From contig NZ_JANHGR010000001.1 of assembly GCF_026616205.1 (NCBI RefSeq), positions 1,178,001-1,242,000 on the forward strand: DNA of 64,000 nt, read 5' to 3'. Positions 17,949-25,318 of the stretch are shown here, piece after piece (position 1 is the stretch's first letter; every line of letters starts with the position of its first letter). Position numbers and translations under genes: made by a program. Source of the stretch: Halolamina litorea. GTDB lineage: Archaea > Halobacteriota > Halobacteria > Halobacteriales > Haloferacaceae. The notes under the pieces were generated by a model. It saw nothing but the letters and a program-made list of their open reading frames with translations. It was not told the DNA's origin and ran no database searches.

Positions 17949-18190
17949 CAGGCCTCACCTCCAGTGGTCCGCGCCACGGTGCGGTTCGCCCGTGCCAGTT
18001 CACCAAGCACGGTGTTCCGTTCGCGGGCGAGCCGGCTGGCGTCGAAGCCCGCTCCCTCGTCGGTTCCGGGGCGGCGTGTGAGCGTCGAGAACGCCTCTCG
18101 GAGCTCCCACGGCCCATCGATCGATACGTCGTCGAAGAGGTGCCCGTCGAACTGTTCGAGGGCGCCCCTGTTGATTGTCGGCTGGCTCAT
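17948..18190 (-). pseudogene. M28-like peptidase remnant: N-terminus joined to C-terminus (80 residues)
   Basis: The first part (DDVSIDGPWELREAFSTLTR.PGTDE) matches the N-terminal cap of the M28-like proteins here. The last part (ARERNTVLGELARANR) resembles their C-terminal helix (LQRARNDVVAELRRLRR). About 500 central residues, with the PA domain and zinc core, are missing, and the frame remains open. The simplest reading is an in-frame internal deletion. It could survive as a leader that couples translation to the racemase, since its TGA overlaps the racemase ATG. The methionine of MSQPT at 18190 was chosen as the start; the open frame extends to 18247. Confidence 0.6.
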
Positions 18191-18310
18191 GGAGTCGCGT
18201 TCGCGCGGAAGGATGCAGGGGTCATAAAGTTTGGTAACAGTAACCACAATCTGCGCTCCCGGGACGCCGATCTCACCGCGACACCGGCCATTCTGTATCG
18301 CGTTATCAGA

Positions 18311-18320
18311 TATATAGATA
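18311..18320 (+). promoter_or_regulatory. TATA box before the DUF3267-like gene
   Basis: TATATAGATA is unusually AT-rich for this genome. It lies 20-25 bases before the ATGs at 18325 and 18333, and about 45 bases before the preferred ATG at 18360. Confidence 0.5.
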
Positions 18321-18359
18321 CACGATGGCTATATGTGTTCGTCGAGAGACGTCGTGTTC

Positions 18360-19232
18360 ATGACGGAGGAACCGGTCGTTCTCGGCGATCTCGAACTGAC
18401 TCGGGGGGTGACGATCCAGATGACGGCTGTCGGGACGCTGGGGTTGGCAGTCGCGTTCACGCTCTTCGGGGCGCTGTACCAGACCGTCATCGGTACACCG
18501 CCGTCGCTCCAGTTCACGCCCGGGGTCGGGTGGTGGACGAGCGCGCTCGACGTGCTGGTACTCGTCGTTCTCACGGCGGTGTTCATCGTCCCCCACGAAC
18601 TCCTCCACGGGCTCGCGATCCGGTACTACGGCGGCGACCCACGCTACGGCGTCGGCGTCGCGCATTTCGTCCTCCCTTACGCTTACGCGACGACCGACCA
18701 CGAGTTCACGCGGAACCAGTTCATCGTCGTCCTCCTCACGCCGCTGGTCGTCATTACGACCGTCGGCCTACCCGTGATGGTGGCGCTTGAGTGGAGTTGG
18801 CTGCTCGTGCCGCTGGCAGCCAACGCGGCCGGCGCCGTCGCCGACGTGTGGATGGCGCTGACGCTGCTTGGCTACCCGGCACACGTCCGCCTCGAGGACC
18901 ACAAGACGGGCGTCCGTATCGTCGGGAGAGAGGGTGATCGGCCGCGCCCGCTCTCGGTGACGGCGATGGTTTGGGACGCTCTCGTGGGTGCGGCTATCTC
19001 GGCGTTGGGAGTGTTGGTGCTACTGGCTGTCGGCGGGCCGTTCGTACTGTCGGCGATGGGTGTCGAGTCGGTCACGGTCGGCACACCCGGAACTGTCGGC
19101 TACCTGTTCTCCTTTACGAACACGCCCACGGAGATCTCGATGGGCGTCGGACCGGCGGTCTTGGGCGTCGGCGCGGTGATCGGCCTCGCGTACGCACTGA
19201 TCAAGAGCTATCTGCGCGTCGCCCGCGCCTGA
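18360..19232 (+). CDS. DUF3267-like membrane protein with HExxH motif
   Basis: This 290-residue polytopic membrane protein of about six helices carries a zinc-metalloprotease-like motif (PHELLHG, H79-E80-H83) at the end of a helix and a distal aspartate (GAVADVWM, D162) that could be a third ligand. This is the pattern of DUF3267/putative zinc metallopeptidases related to site-2 proteases; substrates are unknown. The ATG at 18360 gives the natural-looking MTEEPVV start, and an in-frame ATG at 18333 adds nine residues. A 12-codon frame from 18325 overlaps the 18360 start as ATGA. Confidence 0.72.
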   Translation: MTEEPVVLGDLELTRGVTIQMTAVGTLGLAVAFTLFGALYQTVIGTPPSLQFTPGVGWWTSALDVLVLVVLTAVFIVPHELLHGLAIRYYGGDPRYGVGVAHFVLPYAYATTDHEFTRNQFIVVLLTPLVVITTVGLPVMVALEWSWLLVPLAANAAGAVADVWMALTLLGYPAHVRLEDHKTGVRIVGREGDRPRPLSVTAMVWDALVGAAISALGVLVLLAVGGPFVLSAMGVESVTVGTPGTVGYLFSFTNTPTEISMGVGPAVLGVGAVIGLAYALIKSYLRVARA

Positions 19233-19247
19233 CTCCGTGCGTACCGC

Positions 19248-19568
19248 TCAGGCCTGTTCGGCGCGTTCCCAGTCGGGCGACGACGTCAGGCGCGGGACCG
19301 CGTTTCGGAACTCCGCCCGCGTCGCGCCGTAGAAGCGGCTCCGGCCGACCGGGGTTCGGAGTTGGAGGATCAGCGTCTCGTCGGTGGCCTCGAACGCGGC
19401 CAGCGTCCAGCCACCGCCCGTGTGGGCCCACGTTCCGAACCGCTCGGCGTCCTCGACGATCCGACTCCCCAGCTTCCAACTCTGTCGGGTCAGCTGTCGC
19501 AGATCGAACGGTACCGTCTCCGGCAGCGACGCAGGGCCCGGGTCGTCGGCCGATGCATGCGTAGCCAT
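19248..19568 (-). CDS. Hypothetical protein, 106 residues
   Basis: This small soluble acidic protein has no recognised domain. It has a conserved-looking core (FDLRQLTRQSWKLGSR, then FGTWAHTGGGWTLAAF) and no signal peptide or transmembrane helix. I chose the methionine of MATHASADD; an ATG nine codons upstream gives a less typical N-terminus. It ends 15 bases from the convergent membrane-protease-like gene, while the upstream pirin gene runs the same way. No function is assigned. Confidence 0.6.
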   Translation of the reverse strand: MATHASADDPGPASLPETVPFDLRQLTRQSWKLGSRIVEDAERFGTWAHTGGGWTLAAFEATDETLILQLRTPVGRSRFYGATRAEFRNAVPRLTSSPDWERAEQA

Positions 19569-19651
19569 ACCACGCAAAAGTGGGTGCAGATTCAAAAGCG
19601 CTACTAGTCGCCTGTCGCCTCACTCCCCCACCGTGATTCGGGCCGGCCCGC

Positions 19652-20392
19652 TCAGAACACGAACGGGCCGCGCTGTTGGATCGGCTGGCCATAGGGTTCG
19701 CCCGCCACCGCGACGAGTCGGAGTTCGCCCTCGACGGTGGTGCCGCCGGCTTCTGAAACCGGCAGCACGTCGCCCGTGCCGAACGCCTCGCCGTCGACGG
19801 CCCCCTCGCCCTCGACGCCGAAGAGGAAGCCCGACCAGCCCTCGGGGGCGGTCCACTCCCACATCCCGTCGACGCGCACGTCCTCGTAGGTTATCTCCGT
19901 CACCGTCGAGAGCGGGGAGCCCTCGCCGACGACGGTGGTGATCGTCGCCCCCTCGACCTCGTGGGTCGGGAGTTCGTCGGCGTCCGCGTCGGCGTAGCTG
20001 GCGTCCATCTCCTTCTTCTCGCGCGGGAGGTTCACCCACAGTTGGAGGCCGTTACAGCTCGCGCCGTCGGCGGGCATCTCGGAGTGTTCGATGCCGCCGC
20101 CGGCGACGATGTGCATCGCGTCGCCCTCGTAGGCGGTGTGGGACACGCCGAGGGAGTCGCCGTGTTCCATCCCGCCGTCGAGCATGTAGGAGACGATCTC
20201 GAACCCCTTGTGTGGGTGAGTGGGGAAGCCGTCGTCGGGCTCGATGTAGAAGCGTTCGAACAGCACGAACGGGTCGAGGTTGTGCGGGTACCCCTCGGTC
20301 GGGAACGCACGCGTCGAGTTCACACCGGTCCCGTGGCGAACCGTCTCGCCGGGAATCGGGCCGTCGGTGTTGACCGTTTGGTCGAAAGACAT
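19652..20392 (-). CDS. Pirin family protein
   Basis: This 246-residue bicupin has the pirin metal motif in its first domain (THPHKGFEIVSYMLDG...HGDSLG) followed by HSEMP, and a shorter C-terminal cupin. Pirins bind Fe or Mn; some act as quercetin dioxygenases and others as redox-responsive regulators. I chose MSFDQTV at 20392, 28 bases after a minus-strand CGGTTATCC box. It is divergent from superoxide dismutase, and the pairing is consistent with an oxidative-stress role, which is inference. Confidence 0.88.
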   Translation of the reverse strand: MSFDQTVNTDGPIPGETVRHGTGVNSTRAFPTEGYPHNLDPFVLFERFYIEPDDGFPTHPHKGFEIVSYMLDGGMEHGDSLGVSHTAYEGDAMHIVAGGGIEHSEMPADGASCNGLQLWVNLPREKKEMDASYADADADELPTHEVEGATITTVVGEGSPLSTVTEITYEDVRVDGMWEWTAPEGWSGFLFGVEGEGAVDGEAFGTGDVLPVSEAGGTTVEGELRLVAVAGEPYGQPIQQRGPFVF

Positions 20393-20558
20393 GCTTCGAG
20401 TCACTCGGTGGCTACGGATAACCGTCACGGCGCCGGCACTCCGGAACTCTCAATATCCCTATGAAGGAAAGGCTGAGACCGACTGGATGGCTGTGATAGT
20501 CGCTTAGTAGCTACTTCACTACCTTTCAGTTCCCGAACTTGAATCCGTTTCAGCGAAC

Positions 20559-20568
20559 GTTCTTACCG
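20559..20568 (+). promoter_or_regulatory. TATA-like box of superoxide dismutase
   Basis: GTTCTTACCG is centred about 30 bases before the ATG at 20595, in the 202-base spacer shared with the divergent pirin gene. Confidence 0.45.
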
Positions 20569-20594
20569 GGTGGGGTCCAACGTGGAACTGCACA

Positions 20595-21197
20595 ATGAGC
20601 GACTACGAACTGCCGCCGCTGCCGTACGAGTACGACGCGCTGGAACCCTCGATCTCCGAGCAGGTGCTGACCTGGCACCACGACACGCACCACCAGGGCT
20701 ACGTGAACGGCTGGAACAGCGCCGAGGAGACGCTGGCCGAGAACCGTGAGAACGGTGAGTTCGGCTCTTCGCCGGGTGCCATCGGGAACGTGACTCACAA
20801 CGGTTCGGGTCACATCCTCCACGACCTGTTCTGGCAGTCCATGAGCCCCGAGGGCGGCGACGAGCCTTCGGGCGCGCTCGCCGACCGCATCGAGGAGGAC
20901 TTCGGTTCCTTCGACGCCTGGAAGGGCGAGTTCGAGGCCGCCGCGGGCGCCGCGGGCGGCTGGGCGCTGTTAGTGTACGACTCCTTCAGCAACCAGCTCC
21001 GCAACGTCGTGGTCGACAAGCACGACCAGGGCGCCCTCTGGGGCAGCCACCCGATTCTGGCCCTCGACGTCTGGGAGCACTCGTACTACTACGACTACGG
21101 CCCGGCCCGCGGCGACTTCATCGAGGCGTTCTTCGAGGTCGTCGACTGGGAAGAGCCGTCCGCCCGCTTCGAGCAGGCGACGGAACTCTTCGAGTAA
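20595..21197 (+). CDS. sod: Superoxide dismutase, Fe/Mn family
   Basis: This 200-residue cytoplasmic enzyme dismutates superoxide. Metal ligands by family pattern are H28 (WHHDTHH), H76 (ILHDLFW), D158 and H162 (LDVWEHSYY). The length and the many acidic residues are normal for haloarchaeal manganese-type enzymes, but Fe versus Mn use cannot be settled by eye. The gene is monocistronic, divergent from pirin. Confidence 0.96.
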   Translation: MSDYELPPLPYEYDALEPSISEQVLTWHHDTHHQGYVNGWNSAEETLAENRENGEFGSSPGAIGNVTHNGSGHILHDLFWQSMSPEGGDEPSGALADRIEEDFGSFDAWKGEFEAAAGAAGGWALLVYDSFSNQLRNVVVDKHDQGALWGSHPILALDVWEHSYYYDYGPARGDFIEAFFEVVDWEEPSARFEQATELFE

Positions 21198-21396
21198 GCC
21201 AGTCACGGCGACGAGCCCATCGGGTCTCGTCCGCCAACCAGAACGCGACGTCACACAGGCTGCCGAACGGCCCTTCCACGATTCGTCCACGCACCCGGCG
21301 ACGGCGGCGACGACGGTTGGCACACCCCGCTGACGGCCGCCCGGGTGCGCTTTTGCGGTCCGCCGCGCTCATAACCCCGCCAGCCGTACGCTCGCC

Positions 21397-22005
21397 ATGG
21401 CCACGCCCGAGGGGGTCGCCGCCGACGACACCCGTCGCCAGATCATGGAGGCGACGTTCCGCGCGCTGAGCGAGCACGGCTACTCGGACCTCCGGGTCCG
21501 GGACATCGGCGCGGAGTTCGAGAAGAGCCGGACGCTGATCCACTACCACTTCGACGGCAAGCACGACCTCATCGCGTCCTTTCTGGAGTACGTCATCGAG
21601 CAGTACGAGGAGCCCGAGGCCGACGACCCGGCCGACCCGTGGGCGACGCTCTCTGCCCGGCTCGATCAGTGCCTGTTCGGCCCCGACGTTGGCGATTTCG
21701 ACCACTGGGAGCGCATGACCGTCTACCACGAACTGTTCGCTCACGCGCGCCACGACGAGCGCCATCGCGCCGTCTTCACCGACCACTACGAGCAACTCCG
21801 CGGGAACCTCACTGCGGTGATCGAGGCGGGGATCGAAGAGGGGGCGTTCCGCAAGGTCGACGCCGAGTCCCTCGCACAGCTACTGACGGACGTGATCCAC
21901 GCCGCACGGGCACGCCGGATCTCGTTAGGCCACGAGGACGCCCCCGATCAGGCCCGCGAGGCCGTCGACGCGTTCGTGCTCGACACCCTCGAACCCGAAA
22001 ACTGA
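21397..22005 (+). CDS. TetR/AcrR family transcriptional regulator
   Basis: This 202-residue regulator has an N-terminal TetR helix-turn-helix (RRQIMEATFRALSEHGYSDLRVRDIGAEF, then SRTLIHYHFDGKHDLI at about 48-63). The C-terminal helical ligand-binding domain is of the BetI-like type. The preceding 199 bases hold no gene; a CTCATAACC box about 25 bases before the ATG suggests a leaderless transcript. Its target is unknown; possible targets are itself or neighbouring oxidoreductase genes. It is convergent with the Rieske protein gene. Confidence 0.9.
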   Translation: MATPEGVAADDTRRQIMEATFRALSEHGYSDLRVRDIGAEFEKSRTLIHYHFDGKHDLIASFLEYVIEQYEEPEADDPADPWATLSARLDQCLFGPDVGDFDHWERMTVYHELFAHARHDERHRAVFTDHYEQLRGNLTAVIEAGIEEGAFRKVDAESLAQLLTDVIHAARARRISLGHEDAPDQAREAVDAFVLDTLEPEN

Positions 22006-22021
22006 GCCGCCGTGCGTCGAC

Positions 22022-22432
22022 TCAGAAGCCGATGTTCGAGGTCGAACTCGGGCCGTCGTCGTCCTCCAAGCCGCCCGCCTGCAGGAACTCGTAGTTGTCG
22101 TCGACGAGCACCACGTCGCCGTCCTCCACCGCCACCTCGACCGGGAGCAGCGACATCCCCGCGGCGGGCCCGTTGCTGCAGCCGCCCTCACAGGCGTCGA
22201 ACATCGAGCCGTGTTTGGGACAGATGATCTCGCCGTCGCGCATCGCCGCCCCCATCCCCCGGTCGAGTTTCTGGGGCTCGTGGGGACAGTCGTTGATCCA
22301 CGCTTCGACGCCGGGGTCGTCCTCGCAGGGCACGAGGATGGCCTCCCGCTCGTTGGTGAAGGCGTCCTCGACGCTGAACAGGAAGGAACTGTCCGCCGGC
22401 ACCGCCGACATCGACGTGATCGTCTCCGCCAT
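22022..22432 (-). CDS. Rieske [2Fe-2S] ferredoxin-like protein
   Basis: This 136-residue soluble Rieske domain has cluster ligands C49-x-H51 (DCPHE) and C71-x2-H74 (CPKHG). Two further cysteines (C81, C85) follow directly. There is no transmembrane anchor, so it resembles the small electron-transfer Rieske proteins that feed oxygenases or act with redox enzymes. I chose MAETITSM at 22432 over an ATG four codons upstream. An SDR gene follows upstream on the same strand, 66 bases away. Confidence 0.88.
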   Translation of the reverse strand: MAETITSMSAVPADSSFLFSVEDAFTNEREAILVPCEDDPGVEAWINDCPHEPQKLDRGMGAAMRDGEIICPKHGSMFDACEGGCSNGPAAGMSLLPVEVAVEDGDVVLVDDNYEFLQAGGLEDDDGPSSTSNIGF

Positions 22433-22497
22433 CGGCCGATCCACGCGCCCCCGGGGGAAATGCTCCCGGGTTCTGCCGGAGTCGGACTGTCCGCAGG

Positions 22498-23295
22498 TCA
22501 GAACGCGTGGCGGTGCCAGCCGCCGTCGACGGGGACGTGGCTCCCCGTGACGTAGTCCGCTGCCGGCGAGGAGACGAACGCCGCGACCTTGCCGAACGTC
22601 TCTGGCGACCCGAGGTCGTCGACCGGGAGGTCGGCGACGCGCCGAGCGAGCGCTTCGTCCTCCGTGATCCCCTCGCGTTCTGCGCGCTCGCGGAGCTTTT
22701 CGTCGATGCGGTCGGAAGCGATCCCCTTCGGCCCGACGCAGTTCGAGCGGACGCCGTCGGCACCGTACTCCTCGGCGAGCGTCTTCGAGAGGCCGTAGAT
22801 CGCGGGCCGGAAGACGTTACACACCGCGCTGCGGGCGTCGGGCTCCATCACCGAGACGGCGACGAGGTGGGTGATCGCGCCCCCACCGTCCCGGAGCGCG
22901 GGCAGGGCGGCTTCGCAGGCACCCATCGTCGAGCGGAGGATACCCTGATAGGCGTCGTCGAAGTCGGCCAGCGAGAGCTCCGGGAGCGGTGCCGTCGACG
23001 GCCCACCGTGGTTGGTCACGAGTACGTCCAGCCCGCCCAGCGCCTCGATCGCCGCCTCGGTCCCCGACTCGACGGATTCGGGGTCGTCGAGGTCACAGAC
23101 GACGTACTCGACGGCGTCGGTCGCACAGTCCGTGGCCTCACGGATCGACGCGGCGGCGGCGGCGAGTCGCTCCTCGTCGCGCGACGAGATCACCACCTGC
23201 GCGCCCTCACGGGCCAACTCCGTCGCTACCGCCTGTCCGATCCCGCTACTCGACGCGAGGACGAACGCCCGCGCGTCACGTAGTCCGATATCCAT
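22498..23295 (-). CDS. SDR family oxidoreductase with altered catalytic motif
   Basis: This 265-residue short-chain dehydrogenase fold has a nucleotide-binding segment ASSSGIGQAVA and NHGG in place of NNAG. The usual Tyr-x3-Lys is not at its normal position: where it should lie the sequence is CNVFR, and a YGLSK string occurs eight residues later in the helix that normally follows. The C-terminal VTGSHVPVDGGWHR is standard. NAD(P) binding is likely, but catalysis could use a variant mechanism. A minus-strand CGCTTATCG box lies 27 bases upstream of the start. Confidence 0.85.
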   Translation of the reverse strand: MDIGLRDARAFVLASSSGIGQAVATELAREGAQVVISSRDEERLAAAAASIREATDCATDAVEYVVCDLDDPESVESGTEAAIEALGGLDVLVTNHGGPSTAPLPELSLADFDDAYQGILRSTMGACEAALPALRDGGGAITHLVAVSVMEPDARSAVCNVFRPAIYGLSKTLAEEYGADGVRSNCVGPKGIASDRIDEKLRERAEREGITEDEALARRVADLPVDDLGSPETFGKVAAFVSSPAADYVTGSHVPVDGGWHRHAF

Positions 23296-23410
23296 GTGAG
23301 ACGCTCACGCACCGACGCGATAAGCGTGGCGCCGGGCGGGCACTGACGCCGCCACCACGGCCCCGACAACGGGGTTCCGGTACCGGTACGTCCCACCGGG
23401 GACGCTCCGC

Positions 23411-23420
23411 CCTTTACGTT
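23411..23420 (+). promoter_or_regulatory. TATA-like box of aldehyde dehydrogenase
   Basis: CCTTTACGTT is centred about 26 bases before the ATG at 23441; a second similar box (CTTTACC) follows directly. Confidence 0.5.
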
Positions 23421-23440
23421 CTTTACCGTACGGTCAAACG

Positions 23441-24931
23441 ATGAGCCAAGACTACTCTATCGACGCCGACTGGGCCACCCAGTACATCGACGGCGAGTTC
23501 GTCCCGAGCGAGAGCGGCGAAACGATCGCCGTCGAGGACCCCTCGACGCGGGAGGACGTGACCGAGGTGCCCGCCGGCGTCGAAGCCGACGTCGACGCCG
23601 CCTACGAGGCCGCCGCCGAGGCACAGGAGTCCTGGGCCGAACAGCCCCCCGCCGCGCGGGCCGAGGTCGTCCAGAACCTCCTCGGACTGTTGGAGGAACA
23701 CGAAGACGAGATCACCTCGCTGCTGACTCAGGAGGTCGGTGGCTCCCCCGCGATGGGGGCGACTTCCATCCAGATCGCCAGCGACCACGCCGGCGAGGCG
23801 GCGACGCTCCCTCGACGGATGAAAGGCGAGACCGCCGAGTCGAACATCCCGGGCAAGGAGAACCGCCTCTTCCGCGAGCCGAAGGGCGTGGTGACGGTGA
23901 TCTCGCCGTGGAACTTCCCGCTGAACCTCTCGATGCGGGCGGTCGCGCCGGCCATCGCCGCCGGGAACAGCGTCGTCCTGAAGCCCTCCACGCAGTCGCC
24001 GATCACCGGCGGCCTCCTGTTCGCCAAGCTGTTGGAGGAAGCCGGCCTGCCCGAGGGCGTGCTGAACGTCGTCGTCGGCCGGGGGAGCGAGATCGGCGAC
24101 CGCGTCGCCAGCCACCCCGAGAGCGACGTAGTCGCGTTCACCGGCTCCACCGAGGTCGGCCGCCACGTCGCCGGCCTCGCGGGTGAGAACCTCGCGGTGC
24201 CGGCGATGGAACTCGGCGGCAACAACGCCCACGTCGTCACGGGAGACGCCGACCTCGACCGCGCCATCGACGGCGCCGTGTTCGGGAGCTTCGTCCACCA
24301 GGGACAGGTCTGTATCTCGATCAACCGCCACATCGTCCACGAGAGCGTCTACGACGAGTACGTCGAACGCCTGACCGAGCGCGCCGCGGAACTGCCCGCC
24401 GGGAGTGCCCACGAGGAGGGCACCGTCGTCGGGCCGATCATCGACGAGTCCCAGCGCGACGAGATGCTGGAGTACGTCGAGCGGACCGTCGACGCCGGCG
24501 CGACGCTCGAGACGGGTGGCGAGACGGTCGACCTCGACGGCGTCGAGGACTCACTCGTCGTCGCGCCGACGGTGCTCTCGGACGTGGACAACGAGATGGC
24601 CGCGGCGTGCAACGAGCACTTCGGCCCCATCGCGCCCGTGATCCCGTTCTCGACGGTCGAGGAGGCGATCGAACTGGCCAACGACACTGAGTACGGCCTC
24701 TCGGGGGCGGTTCACGCCGGCGACCTCGGGGTCGCCGAGAAGATCGCCCACGGGATGGAGACCGGCAACGTCCACATCAACGACCAGCCGATCAACGACG
24801 AGGCCCACGTCCCCTTCAGCGGCGTCGGCGCCTCCGGGGTCGGCCACTACAACAGCGACGCGTTCCTCGAGGAGGTCACCGAGACGAAGTGGATCTCGGT
24901 CCAGAAGGAACCCCGCGACTACCCGTTCTGA
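23441..24931 (+). CDS. NAD(P)-dependent aldehyde dehydrogenase
   Basis: This 496-residue enzyme of the ALDH superfamily oxidises an aldehyde to the acid through a thioester. Oxyanion N158 (SPWNFP), general base E257 (MELGGN) and nucleophile C291 (GQVCIS) are all in place, as is the FTGSTEVG coenzyme loop. The substrate class is not evident; it resembles broad-range and benzaldehyde/vanillin-type enzymes. The gene is monocistronic and ends just before the probable replication origin. Confidence 0.94.
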   Translation: MSQDYSIDADWATQYIDGEFVPSESGETIAVEDPSTREDVTEVPAGVEADVDAAYEAAAEAQESWAEQPPAARAEVVQNLLGLLEEHEDEITSLLTQEVGGSPAMGATSIQIASDHAGEAATLPRRMKGETAESNIPGKENRLFREPKGVVTVISPWNFPLNLSMRAVAPAIAAGNSVVLKPSTQSPITGGLLFAKLLEEAGLPEGVLNVVVGRGSEIGDRVASHPESDVVAFTGSTEVGRHVAGLAGENLAVPAMELGGNNAHVVTGDADLDRAIDGAVFGSFVHQGQVCISINRHIVHESVYDEYVERLTERAAELPAGSAHEEGTVVGPIIDESQRDEMLEYVERTVDAGATLETGGETVDLDGVEDSLVVAPTVLSDVDNEMAAACNEHFGPIAPVIPFSTVEEAIELANDTEYGLSGAVHAGDLGVAEKIAHGMETGNVHINDQPINDEAHVPFSGVGASGVGHYNSDAFLEEVTETKWISVQKEPRDYPF

Positions 24932-24974
24932 GGCGGCCGCTGAACGGGGCCGCGCTAAGACGACGTGGCCGCGA

Positions 24975-25003
24975 GGAGGAGAGAGAGACCACCGTTTCCG
25001 GTG
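24975..25003 (+). repeat. Origin recognition box, left long copy
   Basis: A purine-rich tract (GGAGGAGAGAGAGA) is followed by CCACCGTTTCCGGTG. This mirrors the copy at 25167-25195 in inverted orientation; the G-rich flank corresponds to the G-string of haloarchaeal boxes. Confidence 0.72.
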
Positions 25004-25166
25004 CTCTACGGAGCGAACGAGTGGTCGTGTCAGGGTGGACGACGGCCGTCCACGCCGACACGACGAGTAACGACTGCTCTACGGACTAACTCATCCGCCC
25101 CCTACATGAATCCTGCTCTATTCATCGCCGGTTTCGGGAGTTCCCCACCCGCCCGCCCCGGGAAAG

Positions 25167-25195
25167 CACTGGAAACAGTGGTGTCTCTCTCCCCC
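25167..25195 (-). repeat. Origin recognition box, right long copy
   Basis: The minus strand reads GGGGGAGAGAGACA then CCACTGTTTCCAGTG, differing from the left copy at four of 29 positions. Confidence 0.72.
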
Positions 25196-25239
25196 GCGGC
25201 GTCGACGCCGAATCGCGGCGGTTCGACAGCTTCATACAG

Positions 25240-25303
25240 CACCGGAAACCCCACTCCACCACGAAACAGCGGAAACGGTGGTCGACGACGAGCCACCGGA
25301 AAC
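25240..25303 (-). repeat. Three short origin-box cores before orc1/cdc6
   Basis: Minus-strand cores GTTTCCGGTG at 25240-25249 and 25294-25303, and GTTTCCGCTG at 25267-25276. All have the orientation of the right long copy and end 16 bases before the gene, so they could also serve autoregulation. Confidence 0.6.
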
Positions 25304-25318
25304 TACGCCTGCTAACCC

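Larger units (their letters stand above)
24932..25318. other. Probable chromosomal replication origin region
   Basis: This 387-base stretch has no convincing gene and lies immediately upstream of orc1/cdc6. It contains two long inverted repeats related to archaeal origin recognition boxes (24975-25003 and 25167-25195; 25 of 29 positions match) flanking 163 bases, the probable unwinding area. Three shorter copies of the core GTTTCCGGTG/GTTTCCGCTG lie nearer the gene. This layout matches the known organisation of haloarchaeal origins beside an orc gene. Whether the origin is active cannot be told from sequence. Confidence 0.75.
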
